DNA of 46,073 nt, taken from positions 1-46,073 of the forward strand of contig NZ_JAGRPU010000043.1 in the NCBI RefSeq assembly GCF_024606225.1. The letters are read 5' to 3'. Of this stretch, positions 25,097-34,556 are shown piece after piece. A program made the position numbers and the translations under genes. How positions within the stretch are numbered: the stretch's first letter is position 1; each line of letters starts with the position of its first letter. The notes beneath the pieces are model-generated. The model had not been told where the DNA came from, searched no databases, and saw only the letters and a list, made by a program, of their open reading frames with translations. The DNA is from Endozoicomonas sp. ISHI1 (GTDB lineage: Bacteria > Pseudomonadota > Gammaproteobacteria > Pseudomonadales > Endozoicomonadaceae).

Positions 25097-25906
25097 TTAG
25101 TTCAGAGTCTTCTGCCATTCGGAGCTTTCGAACCACTTGGCATAAATCTTATCGTAGGTGCCATCGGCCTTGATTTGACTCATAAAGTTATTCAACCAGT
25201 TTTCGAAGTCAGGATCTCCTTTACGAATACCCCAGGCCAGAGGCTCATGAGTGAAGGCAGTGTCCAGATGAGTCAGCTTGCCTTCATTCTGGCTGGAGTA
25301 AATCGCATTGAATGGAAAGTCGTATACGAAAGCATCTGCTTTGCCATTGGCGACTTCCAGAGCACCATCGGCTTCCGTTTCAAACAGACGGATACTGGCT
25401 TTACTCAAGTAACGCTTGGTTGCCTGTTCACCGGTAGTACCCAGCTTGGTAGCCACGGTGTACTTCTTGTTATTCAGATCCTTGTAGCTCTTGATTTCAC
25501 CTTCCAGGCCCTTACGCAGCAGGATGCTTTGACCTACGACAATGTAAGGCTGGGCAAAGTTGATCTGCAGGTTACGTTGTGGCGTCAGGGTCATGCCGGA
25601 CATAATGATGTCAAACTTGCCGGTCAGCAGGGCAGGAATGATTCCATCCCATGCAGTGTTGACCAGTTCCAGCTCGACGCCCATGGCTTTGGCCATCTGA
25701 CGGGCAATGTCCACATCAAAACCAACAATATCACCACGTTTGTTGGTCATTTCAAAAGGCATGTAGCCTGCTTCCATACCAACACGCAGGGTTTTGCGCT
25801 CAATGATTTCGTTCAGGGTAGACTCTTGCCAAAGCTCTGTATCAGCAGCAAACAGGCTGGTGCTAAAAGCCAGCATAAACGTCAGAAATACCATTATTTT
25901 TTTCAT
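25097..25906 (-). CDS. Polar amino-acid ABC transporter, periplasmic binding protein
   Basis: 269 residues. Signal peptide ends at about residue 20 (STSLFAADTE). The mature chain is a family-3 solute-binding protein: LRVGMEAGYMPFEM, GFDVDIARQMAKAMG, FDIIMSGMTLTPQRN and KLGTTGEQ are in the expected order. GGAG lies nine bases before the ATG. First gene of the operon; a 7-bp hairpin lies in the leader. Ligand probably a polar or basic amino acid. Confidence 0.93.
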   Translation of the reverse strand: MKKIMVFLTFMLAFSTSLFAADTELWQESTLNEIIERKTLRVGMEAGYMPFEMTNKRGDIVGFDVDIARQMAKAMGVELELVNTAWDGIIPALLTGKFDIIMSGMTLTPQRNLQINFAQPYIVVGQSILLRKGLEGEIKSYKDLNNKKYTVATKLGTTGEQATKRYLSKASIRLFETEADGALEVANGKADAFVYDFPFNAIYSSQNEGKLTHLDTAFTHEPLAWGIRKGDPDFENWLNNFMSQIKADGTYDKIYAKWFESSEWQKTLN

Positions 25907-25922
25907 TATTTTTCACTCCAGG

Positions 25923-25941
25923 GTTCCGGTTTGCCCGGAAC
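25923..25941. promoter_or_regulatory. Inverted repeat in the ABC operon leader
   Basis: GTTCCGG-TTTGC-CCGGAAC, 17-35 bases before the binding-protein ATG, just upstream of its ribosome binding site. It could be an operator or an mRNA hairpin. Confidence 0.4.
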
Positions 25942-26223
25942 TCAGTCACTACCAGTTTTTATAATGTGAAATAGGCTGCCAAAGCAGAACAGTATCTCGC
26001 TTTTTATCGTTTTATTCGGCCTTCAACAGAAGGTCATTTCATTTGCCTACAAGACTCGGGTATTTTACATATACAAGTCGATTTGAACAGTACTTTAGTG
26101 CTATTTAATACTGAACTGAGAAGTTCGCTAAAGTGTGGAGCAACGACCACTTGTTTTTCTACCTTTGACTTCAGGATGGTATAAAGTGCACAAAACGTTG
26201 AAGCCATCTGGAGAGTGTCTGCC
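25942..26223. other. Divergent intergenic region, ABC operon / YvlD-type gene
   Basis: About 280 bp with no reading frame of note. Both flanking genes start outward, so promoters for each must lie here; none scores clearly by eye. Confidence 0.35.
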
Positions 26224-26577
26224 ATGCTGAGTCTGATTCTGTACTTCCTCATCAACGGTCTGGCTGTTTTCATCACCGCCAGAATCCTCAAAGGTGTAGA
26301 CATTGAAAATTATGGCAGTGCGCTGCTGGTATCGATCCTGCTGACAGTGGTCAATACCTTTGTCAAACCGATTCTGTTTTTCCTGACGCTGCCCATCACC
26401 ATCCTGACTCTGGGTTTATTTTCTTTGGTACTGAATGCCCTGATGCTGATGATCGTTGATTACTTTATGGACAGTTTCAACATTAAAAACTTTGGCTGGG
26501 CGCTGATCATGAGCATTGTTCTTTCTATCGTCAATGCAGCATTGCTCTTTCTCATACCGGGCGTAATGGCGCTGTAA
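26224..26577 (+). CDS. YvlD/phage-holin-4-like membrane protein
   Basis: 117 residues from the ATG at 26224 (GGAGA nine bases upstream). Four hydrophobic segments span nearly the whole chain. The motifs NGLAVFITARILKGVDIENY and LTVVNTFVKPILFFLTLPITILTLGLF are diagnostic of the YvlD/Phage_holin_4_2 family. Despite the family name these are widespread chromosomal inner-membrane proteins of unknown role, and there is no phage context here. Confidence 0.88.
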   Translation: MLSLILYFLINGLAVFITARILKGVDIENYGSALLVSILLTVVNTFVKPILFFLTLPITILTLGLFSLVLNALMLMIVDYFMDSFNIKNFGWALIMSIVLSIVNAALLFLIPGVMAL

Positions 26578-26588
26578 AACAGAAGGAG

Positions 26589-26603
26589 CAGGTCCCGGGC
26601 CTG
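26589..26603 (+). terminator. Weak terminator candidate after the YvlD-type gene
   Basis: CAGG-TCCCGGG-CCTG followed by TTTCTGATT. The stem is short and the T-tract broken. Confidence 0.35.
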
Positions 26604-26777
26604 TTTCTGATTAAGATTATTTCCTGCAGACTAATACATCATTATTCGACATGGTGGATTCAAAGATTCAGAACAGGCACTTATGCCCATCTGACCATAT
26701 ATGTAGAACGGCGCACCTTATGTTTTCTACCTTGCTGTCGAGACATATTTGCAGAGACTCTGATGAAAGGAACCCTG

Positions 26778-27176
26778 ATGAAAAGGATCACTCTGGGACT
26801 GGCCAGCTTCTTCGTCCTGCTCATTTTGCCACTGACCCAGACCAACGCACAGGAAGCGGCTTTGAACTTTTATTTTCAGGAAGATCCGGGTACCAGGGGA
26901 TATGCGGTCACGCTGCCACTGATGCTGAACCCCTCTTCTCGAAATCAACCTATGGAGTTCAATGAATTTCCAGCTTTCAGAGTATCCGTTCAACAGAGTA
27001 TGCAGAGACTGGATATTCTTTTCTACGACAAACTTTCCGGCAAGTTGCTGACCAAGGTGCGTTACCCGATAGTGAACCGCATGAAGAATACTTTTCAGAC
27101 ACAGGGATTTACCGGGCTTCAATATATACACCATCCTAATGGAGCTGTATTGCAGTTTATTGGAATGGTGAGGTAG
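26778..27176 (+). CDS. Small exported protein of unknown function
   Basis: 132 residues from the ATG at 26778, chosen because AAAGGA lies seven or eight bases upstream. Residues 1-24 are a signal peptide (MKRITLGLASFFVLLILPLTQTNA). The mature part looks beta-rich (LNFYFQEDPGTRGYAVTLPLML, RLDILFYDKLSGKLLTKVRYPIV) and has no cysteine. I do not recognise the family. It is convergent with the RING/C2H2 gene, 51 bases away. Confidence 0.7.
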   Translation: MKRITLGLASFFVLLILPLTQTNAQEAALNFYFQEDPGTRGYAVTLPLMLNPSSRNQPMEFNEFPAFRVSVQQSMQRLDILFYDKLSGKLLTKVRYPIVNRMKNTFQTQGFTGLQYIHHPNGAVLQFIGMVR

Positions 27177-27227
27177 GCAACAGTGTCTGATTAACCGTCT
27201 GGATCATCCTGAAACTCGTCGTCAAGA

Positions 27228-28583
27228 TTAGAGCTCCCGCTTCTGTTCCGGGCCGGAGAGGCAATCGACTCTTGAGCAGACACTATCGATATGCTCCTGC
27301 ATGCTCACATTATCACAACCTTGCAGAGTGTGAGAGCATAGCGGGCAGCTGATCTGACAGTGGAAAAACGCCCAGTGATTAATCAGTTCTTGTTGCGACC
27401 CCAGTGGCAGATCAACCGTAAAATTCGCATTCCCGAACTGTTGAAGACGGCCTCCCATCAGAATCAACCGAAGCAGGGACCCCTCCCCCTCATCACCCAG
27501 ACAGGAGCCGCATCGATATGAATCAATATGAGTAGCCAGATGGGTTTGCAGGGCTTGCTGGTTACTGATGGTCTCAAAACAAAAACCACATCTGTATTGC
27601 AAATGTTCATTCATATGCGAAGCAGTAGGCCGGATGTCGTCAGACTCATTAAATGGGCATTCAAATAACGGACATCCGGCCCGCTCCCGATGTGAGGCCT
27701 CAAAATGAGCGGTGTTGTCTGTCTCTGCTGTCAAAATAGTAAAACAGGATTCGAAACAGAAAGCATAACAGTGTGATGACAGAGTATTCAGGAGTTGTTG
27801 CAGAGGAAGTTGTAATACTTCCGTATGATTACAATGATGGCAAAATTCATTGACAACGCCTACGCATCGCTGTTGCAGATGCTGCGCAGTAAGATGTTCC
27901 CTGACACCCTGCTGATCGAGTTCCATCGCCTCATAATCAACAGGACACAGATTACAGTGAATTCCGGGCCTTCTTTTCTTGCCACAGCATGGACACTTGG
28001 CAGGTGAGGCTCCAAAGCGCTGATAACAGTCTTCACAGAGACCTCTGCGACAACAGGAGTATTGCCAGGAGACCCCGTTTTTCTGACAATGCCAACACAG
28101 ACAAGGATTCTTTTTATCTTCAGACTTATCCTTGCGCTCATCGCCATTATTCTCATTGTGATCATCCCCCCCAGTCGAAACAGGCATAACTGACTGAGAA
28201 GCGTCCTCTTCCATACCGTCATCGTCTTCTTCATGACCCAGTCCGCTATCGGTAGATCTGCTCATTTCACCGATTCGGCTTACAGCGACACCCCACTGCA
28301 AAATTCCTGGCAGGATGCTGTAAAGAGAGATCAGACTATTAGCCTCAACCGGTTCAGAAGCCCTGTCAACAAAGCTTGAGTCCCTGGTCTGGACCGCTTT
28401 TAGCTTCAGGCTGGAATCAGCAGGCAGATAGGCATTGAGCAAGGGATTCAGAAAAATCAGCAACAGAGTTTCATGACAAAAAGACACACCCGGCTTTTCG
28501 TCCATTGCAGCCTGAGCAGGGCCCCACCAAACCAGTGTGGCCAGTGGCAGGAACATCAATATCCTTAAGGCTCTGTACACCAT
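27228..28583 (-). CDS. Exported RING/treble-clef and C2H2-type zinc-finger protein
   Basis: 451 residues. Signal peptide MVYRALRILMFLPLATLVWWGPAQA. After a ~90-residue region and an acidic disordered stretch (about 112-158) comes a cysteine-rich RING-like module: CWHC (163-166), SCC (177-178), LCEDC (183, 186), KCPCC (197-200). Its order C-x2-C, C, C-x2-C, C-P-x-C resembles RING-HC E3 ligases, though the usual His is missing. It is followed by several CxxC...HxxxxH fingers (HCNLCPVDYEA...EHLTAQH; YRCGFCFETISNQQALQTHLATH; ISCPLCSHTL...EHIDSVC), as in TRAF/SIAH-like proteins. The fingers QQALQTHL are related in style to the downstream array family. It lies on the same strand and 198 bp beyond the first zinc-finger array gene. 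A host ubiquitin-pathway role is a hypothesis. Confidence 0.75.
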   Translation of the reverse strand: MVYRALRILMFLPLATLVWWGPAQAAMDEKPGVSFCHETLLLIFLNPLLNAYLPADSSLKLKAVQTRDSSFVDRASEPVEANSLISLYSILPGILQWGVAVSRIGEMSRSTDSGLGHEEDDDGMEEDASQSVMPVSTGGDDHNENNGDERKDKSEDKKNPCLCWHCQKNGVSWQYSCCRRGLCEDCYQRFGASPAKCPCCGKKRRPGIHCNLCPVDYEAMELDQQGVREHLTAQHLQQRCVGVVNEFCHHCNHTEVLQLPLQQLLNTLSSHCYAFCFESCFTILTAETDNTAHFEASHRERAGCPLFECPFNESDDIRPTASHMNEHLQYRCGFCFETISNQQALQTHLATHIDSYRCGSCLGDEGEGSLLRLILMGGRLQQFGNANFTVDLPLGSQQELINHWAFFHCQISCPLCSHTLQGCDNVSMQEHIDSVCSRVDCLSGPEQKREL

Positions 28584-28781
28584 AAGACAGATTAATTATT
28601 TTAATGAGACTGTGAATATAGTTGCTGAGTTTCACTCTGCCAATGAGGTACTTTTCAATATGACCAGTACTCTCCGATATGAAATGAGTCTCACCGTGCT
28701 GGATCTGTAGGAATCTTGTACTTCAGATCACGCACAGACGTGTGCACTGCCTTGCCCTTCTGAGCCTGTGACAAGCAGAAA

Positions 28782-30332
28782 TCAATCACTTGACTGTACA
28801 TTACAAAGCTTTCGTTTTCGTTGTTGCCTTCTGTGATCCGCCAGGGCTTTCAAGTTGGGCAGGATCTTCTGGCACTCAGGGCAGGTTTGCTCCGGGGTGT
28901 GATATTGACTTCTGTGAACCGACAGGGCTTGAGCGTTTGGCAGGGTCTTCTGGCACTCAGAGCAGGTTTGCTCCGGGGTGTGATCTTTTCTTTTGTGAAC
29001 CGACAGGGCTTGAGCGTTTGGCAGGGTCTTCTGGCACTCAGGGCAGGTTTGCTCTCCGGTGTGATATTGACTTTTGTGAACCGACAAGGCTTGAACGTTT
29101 GGCAGGATCTTCTGGCACTCAGGACAGGTTTGCTCCGGGGTGTGATCTTTTCTTTTGTGATTCGATAGCGCTTTAGCATTTGGCAGGGTCTTCTGGCACT
29201 CAGGGCAGGTTTGCTCTGGGGTGTGATCTTTTCTTCTGTGAGCCGACAGAGCTTGAGCGTTTGGCAGGATCTTCTGGCACTCAGGGCAAGTTTGCTCTGG
29301 GGTGTGATCTTTTCTTTTGTGATCCGACAGGGCTTGAATGTTTGGCAGGATCTTCTGGCACTCAGGACAGATCCGCCCTCCGGTGTGATATTGACTTTTG
29401 TGAGCCGTCAGGGCTTGAACGTTTGGCAGGATCTTCTGGCACTCAGAGCAGGTTTGCTCTGGGGTGTGATCTTTTCTCTTGTGATTCGACAGAGCTTGAA
29501 CGTTGGGCAGGGTCTTCTGGCACTCAGGGCAGTTTCGCTTTCCGGTGTGATATTTACTTTTGTGAGTAGTCCGTGAGGCTTGAGAGCTAAATGATTTTTC
29601 ACAGCCGGGGTGATCACATCGGTATTTTTTGGAGCCTGCCTTTCTTTGTTTTTTCGCAGAAGGCGGATTAAATTTTAATGATGGACCGGTTGTACTGTCA
29701 GCTCCCGAGACAACTGCCGGAGCTCCGGCAGGATGGCTTACCGGGCCAGATTCCTGATCGCCTGTTTGCCAATAGACATCTGCTCTGCAAGCGAAAGAGT
29801 CGTCTGAGGTTGAACACCGGATAGTTGTTGATGGAGCGAAGATACAGCGTCCTCGTCGATGACAACAGGGCTGTTCATGGCAATTTTCATCAAGGCTATG
29901 TCGGGAGTCCGTGGGCCGACCTGAATTTTCATCATTATGGTCGTTGTCGTATAGATAATACGATTTTTCTGAATGACTATTGAATGACTGACCATGATCT
30001 TCTGGCTCCGTTGTCCGGGAATAGTTACCGCCGCCCGCTCCGTTCATCAAAGTGATGATCTGAAATTTATTTCGCCTACAGTGTTTGTCATCAGGCGGTG
30101 AGCCCGACTCTGGATATCCGTTTGTGCAGGTAATGTGTGATGGTTCGTTTTGCATCGGCCCCCAATCGGTCATTGGCATCGCAGATAATGTGCCCGGCTC
30201 GTTTTTTACAGAAAAACTCTGGCTTGTCGAAACCCCATTCTGGTTAACCTCAACGATAAAATGGTAAGCCTGCGGCTCAACCGGGCAGATGAAAGGCACA
30301 AACACCAATACGTGCAAGAGTAGACTTTTAAT
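28782..30332 (-). CDS. Exported C2H2 zinc-finger array protein, copy 1 (10 fingers)
   Basis: 516 residues if started at the conserved ATT at 30332, which has AAAGGA eight bases upstream; the next possible start is a TTG at 30317 without a ribosome binding site. The N terminus MKSLLLHVLVFVPFICPVEP (ATT read as Met) is signal-peptide-like. A leader domain of about 210 residues includes NCHEQPCCHRRGRC. A basic stretch AKKQRKAGSKK precedes the fingers. Finger 1 is C-x4-C-x12-H-x4-H (CDHPGCEKSFSSQASRTTH); the rest are C-x2-C-x12-H-x4-H. This is the most diverged copy: linkers TGKRN and TGGRI occur, and the last unit reads DHRRQQRKRK, losing its second His. A 12-codon leader reading frame (ATG...TAG) ends just before the ribosome binding site. 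Confidence 0.85.
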   Translation of the reverse strand: MKSLLLHVLVFVPFICPVEPQAYHFIVEVNQNGVSTSQSFSVKNEPGTLSAMPMTDWGPMQNEPSHITCTNGYPESGSPPDDKHCRRNKFQIITLMNGAGGGNYSRTTEPEDHGQSFNSHSEKSYYLYDNDHNDENSGRPTDSRHSLDENCHEQPCCHRRGRCIFAPSTTIRCSTSDDSFACRADVYWQTGDQESGPVSHPAGAPAVVSGADSTTGPSLKFNPPSAKKQRKAGSKKYRCDHPGCEKSFSSQASRTTHKSKYHTGKRNCPECQKTLPNVQALSNHKRKDHTPEQTCSECQKILPNVQALTAHKSQYHTGGRICPECQKILPNIQALSDHKRKDHTPEQTCPECQKILPNAQALSAHRRKDHTPEQTCPECQKTLPNAKALSNHKRKDHTPEQTCPECQKILPNVQALSVHKSQYHTGEQTCPECQKTLPNAQALSVHKRKDHTPEQTCSECQKTLPNAQALSVHRSQYHTPEQTCPECQKILPNLKALADHRRQQRKRKLCNVQSSD

Positions 30333-30496
30333 GGTTCTATCCTTTGTTTTCTATGGCCAGGAGCAATGAGGATAGACGAGATTTGTCATCGGTTAACCCG
30401 CCGCAGGTGATAAACAGATGGACATATACATTGCACTTCAGATCATGCCCAGACGTATGCAGTACCTTTCTCTCTTCAGCCTGTGACAAGAAGACA

Positions 30497-32212
30497 TCAA
30501 TCACTTGACTGTACATCATCAAGCTTTCGTTTTCGGTGTTGCCTTCTGTGATCCGACAGGGCTCTCGCATTTGGCAGGATCTTCCGGCACTCAGGGCAGG
30601 TTTGCTCTCCGCTATGATGTTGACTGTTGTGATTCGACAGGGCTTTCGCGTTTGGCAGGGTCTTCTGGCACTCGGGGCAGATTTGCTCTCCAGTGTGATC
30701 TCTTCTTTTGTGAGACGTCAGGGCTTGAGCATTTGGCAGGGTCTTCTGGCACTCAGGGCAGGTTTGCTCTCCGGTGTGATATTTACTTCTGTGAACCGAC
30801 AGGGCCGGAGCGTTTGGCAGAGTCTTCTGGCATTCAGGGCAGGTTTGCTCTCCGGTATGATCTTTTCTTTTATGATCTGACAGGGCATTCGCATTTGGCA
30901 GGATTTTCTGGCACTCAGGGCAGGTTTTCTCCCCGGTGTGATATAGACTTTTGTGAACCGACAGGGCTTGAGTGTTCGGCTGGGTCTTCTGACACTCAGG
31001 ACAGGTTTGCTCCGGGGTGTGATCTTTTCTTTTGTGAACCAACAGTGCTCTCGCGTTTGGCAGGGTCTTCTGGCACTCAGGGCAGGTTTGCTCTGGGGTG
31101 TGGTACTTTCTTTTGTGATCCGACAGGGCTTCAGTGTTTGGCAGGATCTTCTGGCACTCAGCGCAGGTTTGCTCTGGGGTGTGCTCTTTTCTTTTATGAT
31201 GCGACAGCGCTGGAGCGTTTGGCAGGGTCTTCTGGCACTCAGGGCAGGTTTGCTCCCCAGTGTGATCTTTTCTTTTGTGAGTCGACAGCGCTTGAGCGTT
31301 TGGCAGGATCTTCTGGCACTCAGGGCAGGTTTGCTCTGGCGTATGATATTTTCTTTTGTGAACCGACAGGGCTTGAGCGTTTGGCAGGGTTTTCTGGCAC
31401 TGAGGGCAGCTTTGCTCTCCAGTGTGATATTGACTTTTGTGAGATCTCAATGAGCCCTGAGAGCCAAGTAATTTTTCACAGCCGGGGTGATCACATCGGT
31501 ATTTTTTGGAGCCTGCCTTCCTTTGTTTTTTCGCAGGAGGTGGATTTGATGTTAATGATGGGCCGATTGTGCTGTCAGCTCCCGAGACCACTGTTGAAGT
31601 TTCTTCAGGATGGCTTACCAAGCCAGATTCCTGATCGCCTGTTTGCAAACAGACATCTGTTCTGCAAACGAAAGAGTCGTCTGAGGTTGAACGACACTGA
31701 ATACTTCTAGAGGGAGCGAAGATACAGCGTCCTTGTCGATGACAACAGGGCTGTTCATAGCAACTTTCGTCAAGGCTATGTCGGGAGTCAGTAGGTCGGC
31801 CCGAATTTTCATCATTATGTTCGTTGTCGTATAGATAATGCGATTTTTCTGAATGCCCACTGAATGACTGACCATGATCCTCTGGCCCCGTTATCCGGGA
31901 ATAGTTGCCGCCGCCCGTTCCGTACATCAAAGTGATAATCTGAAATTTGTTTCGCCGACAGGGTTTGTCATCGCAAGGCGTGCGTGGCCCTGAATATCCG
32001 TTTGCGCGGGTAATGTGTGATGGTTCGTTTTGCACCGGCCTCCCATCGTTCATTGGCATCGCAGATAATGTGCCCGGCTCAGTGTTTATAGAAAAACTAT
32101 GGCTGGTCGAAGCCCTATTCTGGTTAACCTCAACGATAAAACGATAGGACTGCGGCTCAACCGGGCAGACAAAAGGTACAAAGACCAATACGTGCAAGAG
32201 TAGGCTTTTAAT
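30497..32212 (-). CDS. Exported C2H2 zinc-finger array protein, copy 2 (12 fingers)
   Basis: Same architecture as copy 1, 571 residues from the ATT at 32212. Here the TAG found upstream in the other copies is CAG, so the frame is open further back to an ATG at 32269 (MTNLVYPHCSYPQKTEDR...); the Shine-Dalgarno is GAGGAT. Either start gives the hydrophobic LLLHVLVFVPFVCP segment. Twelve fingers, the first CDHPGCEKLLGSQGSLRSH. Individual variants include CPQC, CAEC and TQPNTQ. It ends RALSDHRRQHRKRKLDDVQSSD, with the second His of the last finger restored relative to copy 1. Confidence 0.85.
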   Translation of the reverse strand: MKSLLLHVLVFVPFVCPVEPQSYRFIVEVNQNRASTSHSFSINTEPGTLSAMPMNDGRPVQNEPSHITRANGYSGPRTPCDDKPCRRNKFQIITLMYGTGGGNYSRITGPEDHGQSFSGHSEKSHYLYDNEHNDENSGRPTDSRHSLDESCYEQPCCHRQGRCIFAPSRSIQCRSTSDDSFVCRTDVCLQTGDQESGLVSHPEETSTVVSGADSTIGPSLTSNPPPAKKQRKAGSKKYRCDHPGCEKLLGSQGSLRSHKSQYHTGEQSCPQCQKTLPNAQALSVHKRKYHTPEQTCPECQKILPNAQALSTHKRKDHTGEQTCPECQKTLPNAPALSHHKRKEHTPEQTCAECQKILPNTEALSDHKRKYHTPEQTCPECQKTLPNARALLVHKRKDHTPEQTCPECQKTQPNTQALSVHKSLYHTGEKTCPECQKILPNANALSDHKRKDHTGEQTCPECQKTLPNAPALSVHRSKYHTGEQTCPECQKTLPNAQALTSHKRRDHTGEQICPECQKTLPNAKALSNHNSQHHSGEQTCPECRKILPNARALSDHRRQHRKRKLDDVQSSD

Positions 32213-32376
32213 GGTTCTATCCTCTGTTTTCTGCGGATAGGAGCAGTGAGGATAGACGAGATTTGTCATCTGTTAACCCGCCGCAGGTGATAGACCGATG
32301 GGCGTGAACATTGCGATTGAGATCATAACCGAACGTGTGCAGTGCCCTTCTCCTCTGAGCCTGTGACAAGCAGGCA

Positions 32377-34335
32377 TCAATCACTTGACTTTGCGTCATC
32401 AAGCTTTCGTTTTCGGTGTTGCCTTCTGTGATCCGACAGGGCTTGAACGTTTGGCAGGGTCTTCTGGCACGCAGAGCAGGTTCGCTCTCCGGTATGATAT
32501 TGACTTTTGTGATCCGACAGGGCTTTCGCGTTTGGCAAGGTCTTCTGGCACTCAGGGCAGGTTCGCTCTACAGTGTGATATTTTCTTTTGTGAGCTTTCA
32601 GGGCTTGAGCGTTTCGCAGGGTCTTCTGGCACGCAGAGCAGGTTCGCTCTCCGGTATGATATTGACTTTTGTGATCCGACAGGGCTTTCGCGTTTGGCAA
32701 GGTCTTCTCGCACTCAGGGCAGGTTTGCTCTCCGGTGTGATATTGACTTTTGTGAGCCGACAGGGCTGGAGCGTTTGGCAGGGTCTTCTGGCACTCAGGG
32801 CAGGTTTGCTCTCCGCTGTGATATTGACTTTTATGATTCGACAGGGCTTTTGCGTTTGGCAGGGTCTTCTGGCATTCAGGGCAGGTTTGCTCTCCTCTGT
32901 GATATTGACTTTTATGATTCGACAGGGCTTTTACGTTTGGCAGGGTCTTCTGGCATTCAGGGCAGGTTTGCTCTCCTCTGTGATATTGACTTTTGTGAGC
33001 CGACAGGGCTTTCGTGTTTGGCAGGGTCTTCTGGCACTCAGGGCAGGTTTGCTCTCCAGTGTGATCTTTTCTTTTGTGAGACGTCAGGGCTTGAGCGTTT
33101 GGCAGGGTCTTCTGGCACTTAGGGCAGGTTTGCTCTCCGGTGTGATATTGGCTTCTGTGAGCCGACAGGGCTTTCGCGTTTGGCAGGGGCTTTTGGCACT
33201 CAGGGCAGGTTTGCTCCGGGGTGTGATCCTTTCTTTTATGATCCGACAGGGCTTGAGAGTTTGGCAGAGTCTTCTGGCACTTAGGGCAGGTTTGCTCTCC
33301 GGTGTGATATAAACTTTTGTGAACCGACAGGGCTTTGGCGTTTGGCAGGGTCTTCTGGCACTCAGGGCAGGCTTGCTCTCCGGTATGATCTTTTCTTTTG
33401 TGATCCGTCAGGGCTTTCGCGTCTGGCAGGGGCTTCTGGCACTCAGGGCAGGTTTGTTCCGGGGTGTGTTTTTTACTTTTGTGATTCCACAGGGCTATCG
33501 CGTTTGGCAGAGTCTTCTGGCACTCAGGACAGGTTTGCTCTCCGGTGTGATATTGCCTTTTGTGAGTGCTCAATGAGGCTTGAGAGCCAAGTGTTTTTTC
33601 ACAGCCGGGGTGATCACATCGGTATTTTTTGGAGCCTGTCTTCCTTTGTTTTTTAGCAGGAGGTGGATTTAATGTTAATGATGGACCGGTTGTGCTGTCA
33701 GCGTCTGAGACAACTGTCTGAGCTTCAGCAGGATGACTTACCGAGCCCAATTCCTGATCGCCCGTTTGCAAATAGCCATCTGTTCTGCAAGCGAAAGAGT
33801 CATCTGAGGTTGAACGACACCGGATACTTGTGGAGGGAGCAAAGATACAGCGTCCTTGTCGCTGACAACAGGGCTGTTCATGACAATTTTTGTCAAGGCT
33901 ATGTCGGGCGTCGGTGGGCTGGCCCGAATTTTCATCATTATGGCTGTTGTCGTATAGATAATGCGATTTCTCTGAATGTCTATTGAATGACTGACCATGA
34001 TCCTCTTGCCCCGTTGTCCGGGAATAGTTACCTCCTCCCGTTCCGTGCATCAAAGTGATGATCTGAAGTTTGTTTCGTCTACAGGGTTTGTCATCGGTTG
34101 GTATGCCTGACCCTGAATATCCGTTTGTGCGGGTAATGTTTGATAGTTGGTTTTGCATCGGCCTCCCATCGGTCATTGGCATCGCAGATAATGTGCCCGG
34201 CTCAGTTTTTATAAAAAAATTCTGGCTTGTCGAAGCCCCATTCTGGTTAACCTCAACGATAAAACGGTAAGTCTGCGGCTCAACCGGACAGACAAAAGGC
34301 ACAAAGACCAATACGTGCAAGAGTAGACTTTTAAT
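32377..34335 (-). CDS. Exported C2H2 zinc-finger array protein, copy 3 (15 fingers)
   Basis: 652 residues from the ATT at 34335 (AAAGGA eight bases upstream). Signal-peptide-like N terminus, leader domain with HEQPCCQRQGRC, NLS-like PPAKKQRKTGSKK at about 224-236, then 15 fingers starting at about residue 240. Uncommon units CSACQKTLRNAQALKAH and CSACQKTLPNVQALSDH lie near the end, and linkers HRGEQT and HTVERT occur. Units ending HKSQYH dominate the middle of this array, whereas HKRKDH dominates in copies 4-8. The C terminus is RKRKLDDAKSSD, shared by copies 3 and 5-8. Confidence 0.87.
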   Translation of the reverse strand: MKSLLLHVLVFVPFVCPVEPQTYRFIVEVNQNGASTSQNFFIKTEPGTLSAMPMTDGRPMQNQLSNITRTNGYSGSGIPTDDKPCRRNKLQIITLMHGTGGGNYSRTTGQEDHGQSFNRHSEKSHYLYDNSHNDENSGQPTDARHSLDKNCHEQPCCQRQGRCIFAPSTSIRCRSTSDDSFACRTDGYLQTGDQELGSVSHPAEAQTVVSDADSTTGPSLTLNPPPAKKQRKTGSKKYRCDHPGCEKTLGSQASLSTHKRQYHTGEQTCPECQKTLPNAIALWNHKSKKHTPEQTCPECQKPLPDAKALTDHKRKDHTGEQACPECQKTLPNAKALSVHKSLYHTGEQTCPKCQKTLPNSQALSDHKRKDHTPEQTCPECQKPLPNAKALSAHRSQYHTGEQTCPKCQKTLPNAQALTSHKRKDHTGEQTCPECQKTLPNTKALSAHKSQYHRGEQTCPECQKTLPNVKALSNHKSQYHRGEQTCPECQKTLPNAKALSNHKSQYHSGEQTCPECQKTLPNAPALSAHKSQYHTGEQTCPECEKTLPNAKALSDHKSQYHTGERTCSACQKTLRNAQALKAHKRKYHTVERTCPECQKTLPNAKALSDHKSQYHTGERTCSACQKTLPNVQALSDHRRQHRKRKLDDAKSSD

Positions 34336-34556
34336 GGTTCTATCCTTTGTTTTCTATGGATAGGAGCAGTGAGGATAGACGAGAGAATAAGGGGCAATAA
34401 ACTAAAACAGAGTGGTTCATGGATTCTCCCATCCATAGCAAACATGCCTGCCAGGGGCGAGCCTTTCATGGCACAGTCAAAGCAGGTTGATGATTTCGTA
34501 GTGCCACATGGCCATCAAAGATCAGCTTGCCCTCCTGAGCCTATGACAAGCAGAAA
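34336..34556. other. Spacer between zinc-finger copies 3 and 4
   Basis: 221 bp, shorter than the later 349-bp spacers. Only its gene-proximal ends match them; the middle (about 34385-34530) is unrelated in sequence. No gene seen. Confidence 0.5.

Noticed and set aside
26224-26577. Phage holin implying a prophage
   Set aside because: The family is a widespread chromosomal membrane protein and no phage genes lie nearby.
30317-30317. Lipoprotein signal (Cys in VPFVCPVEP) in the zinc-finger family
   Set aside because: The residue before the Cys is Val or Ile, not Gly/Ala/Ser, so the lipobox is not met.
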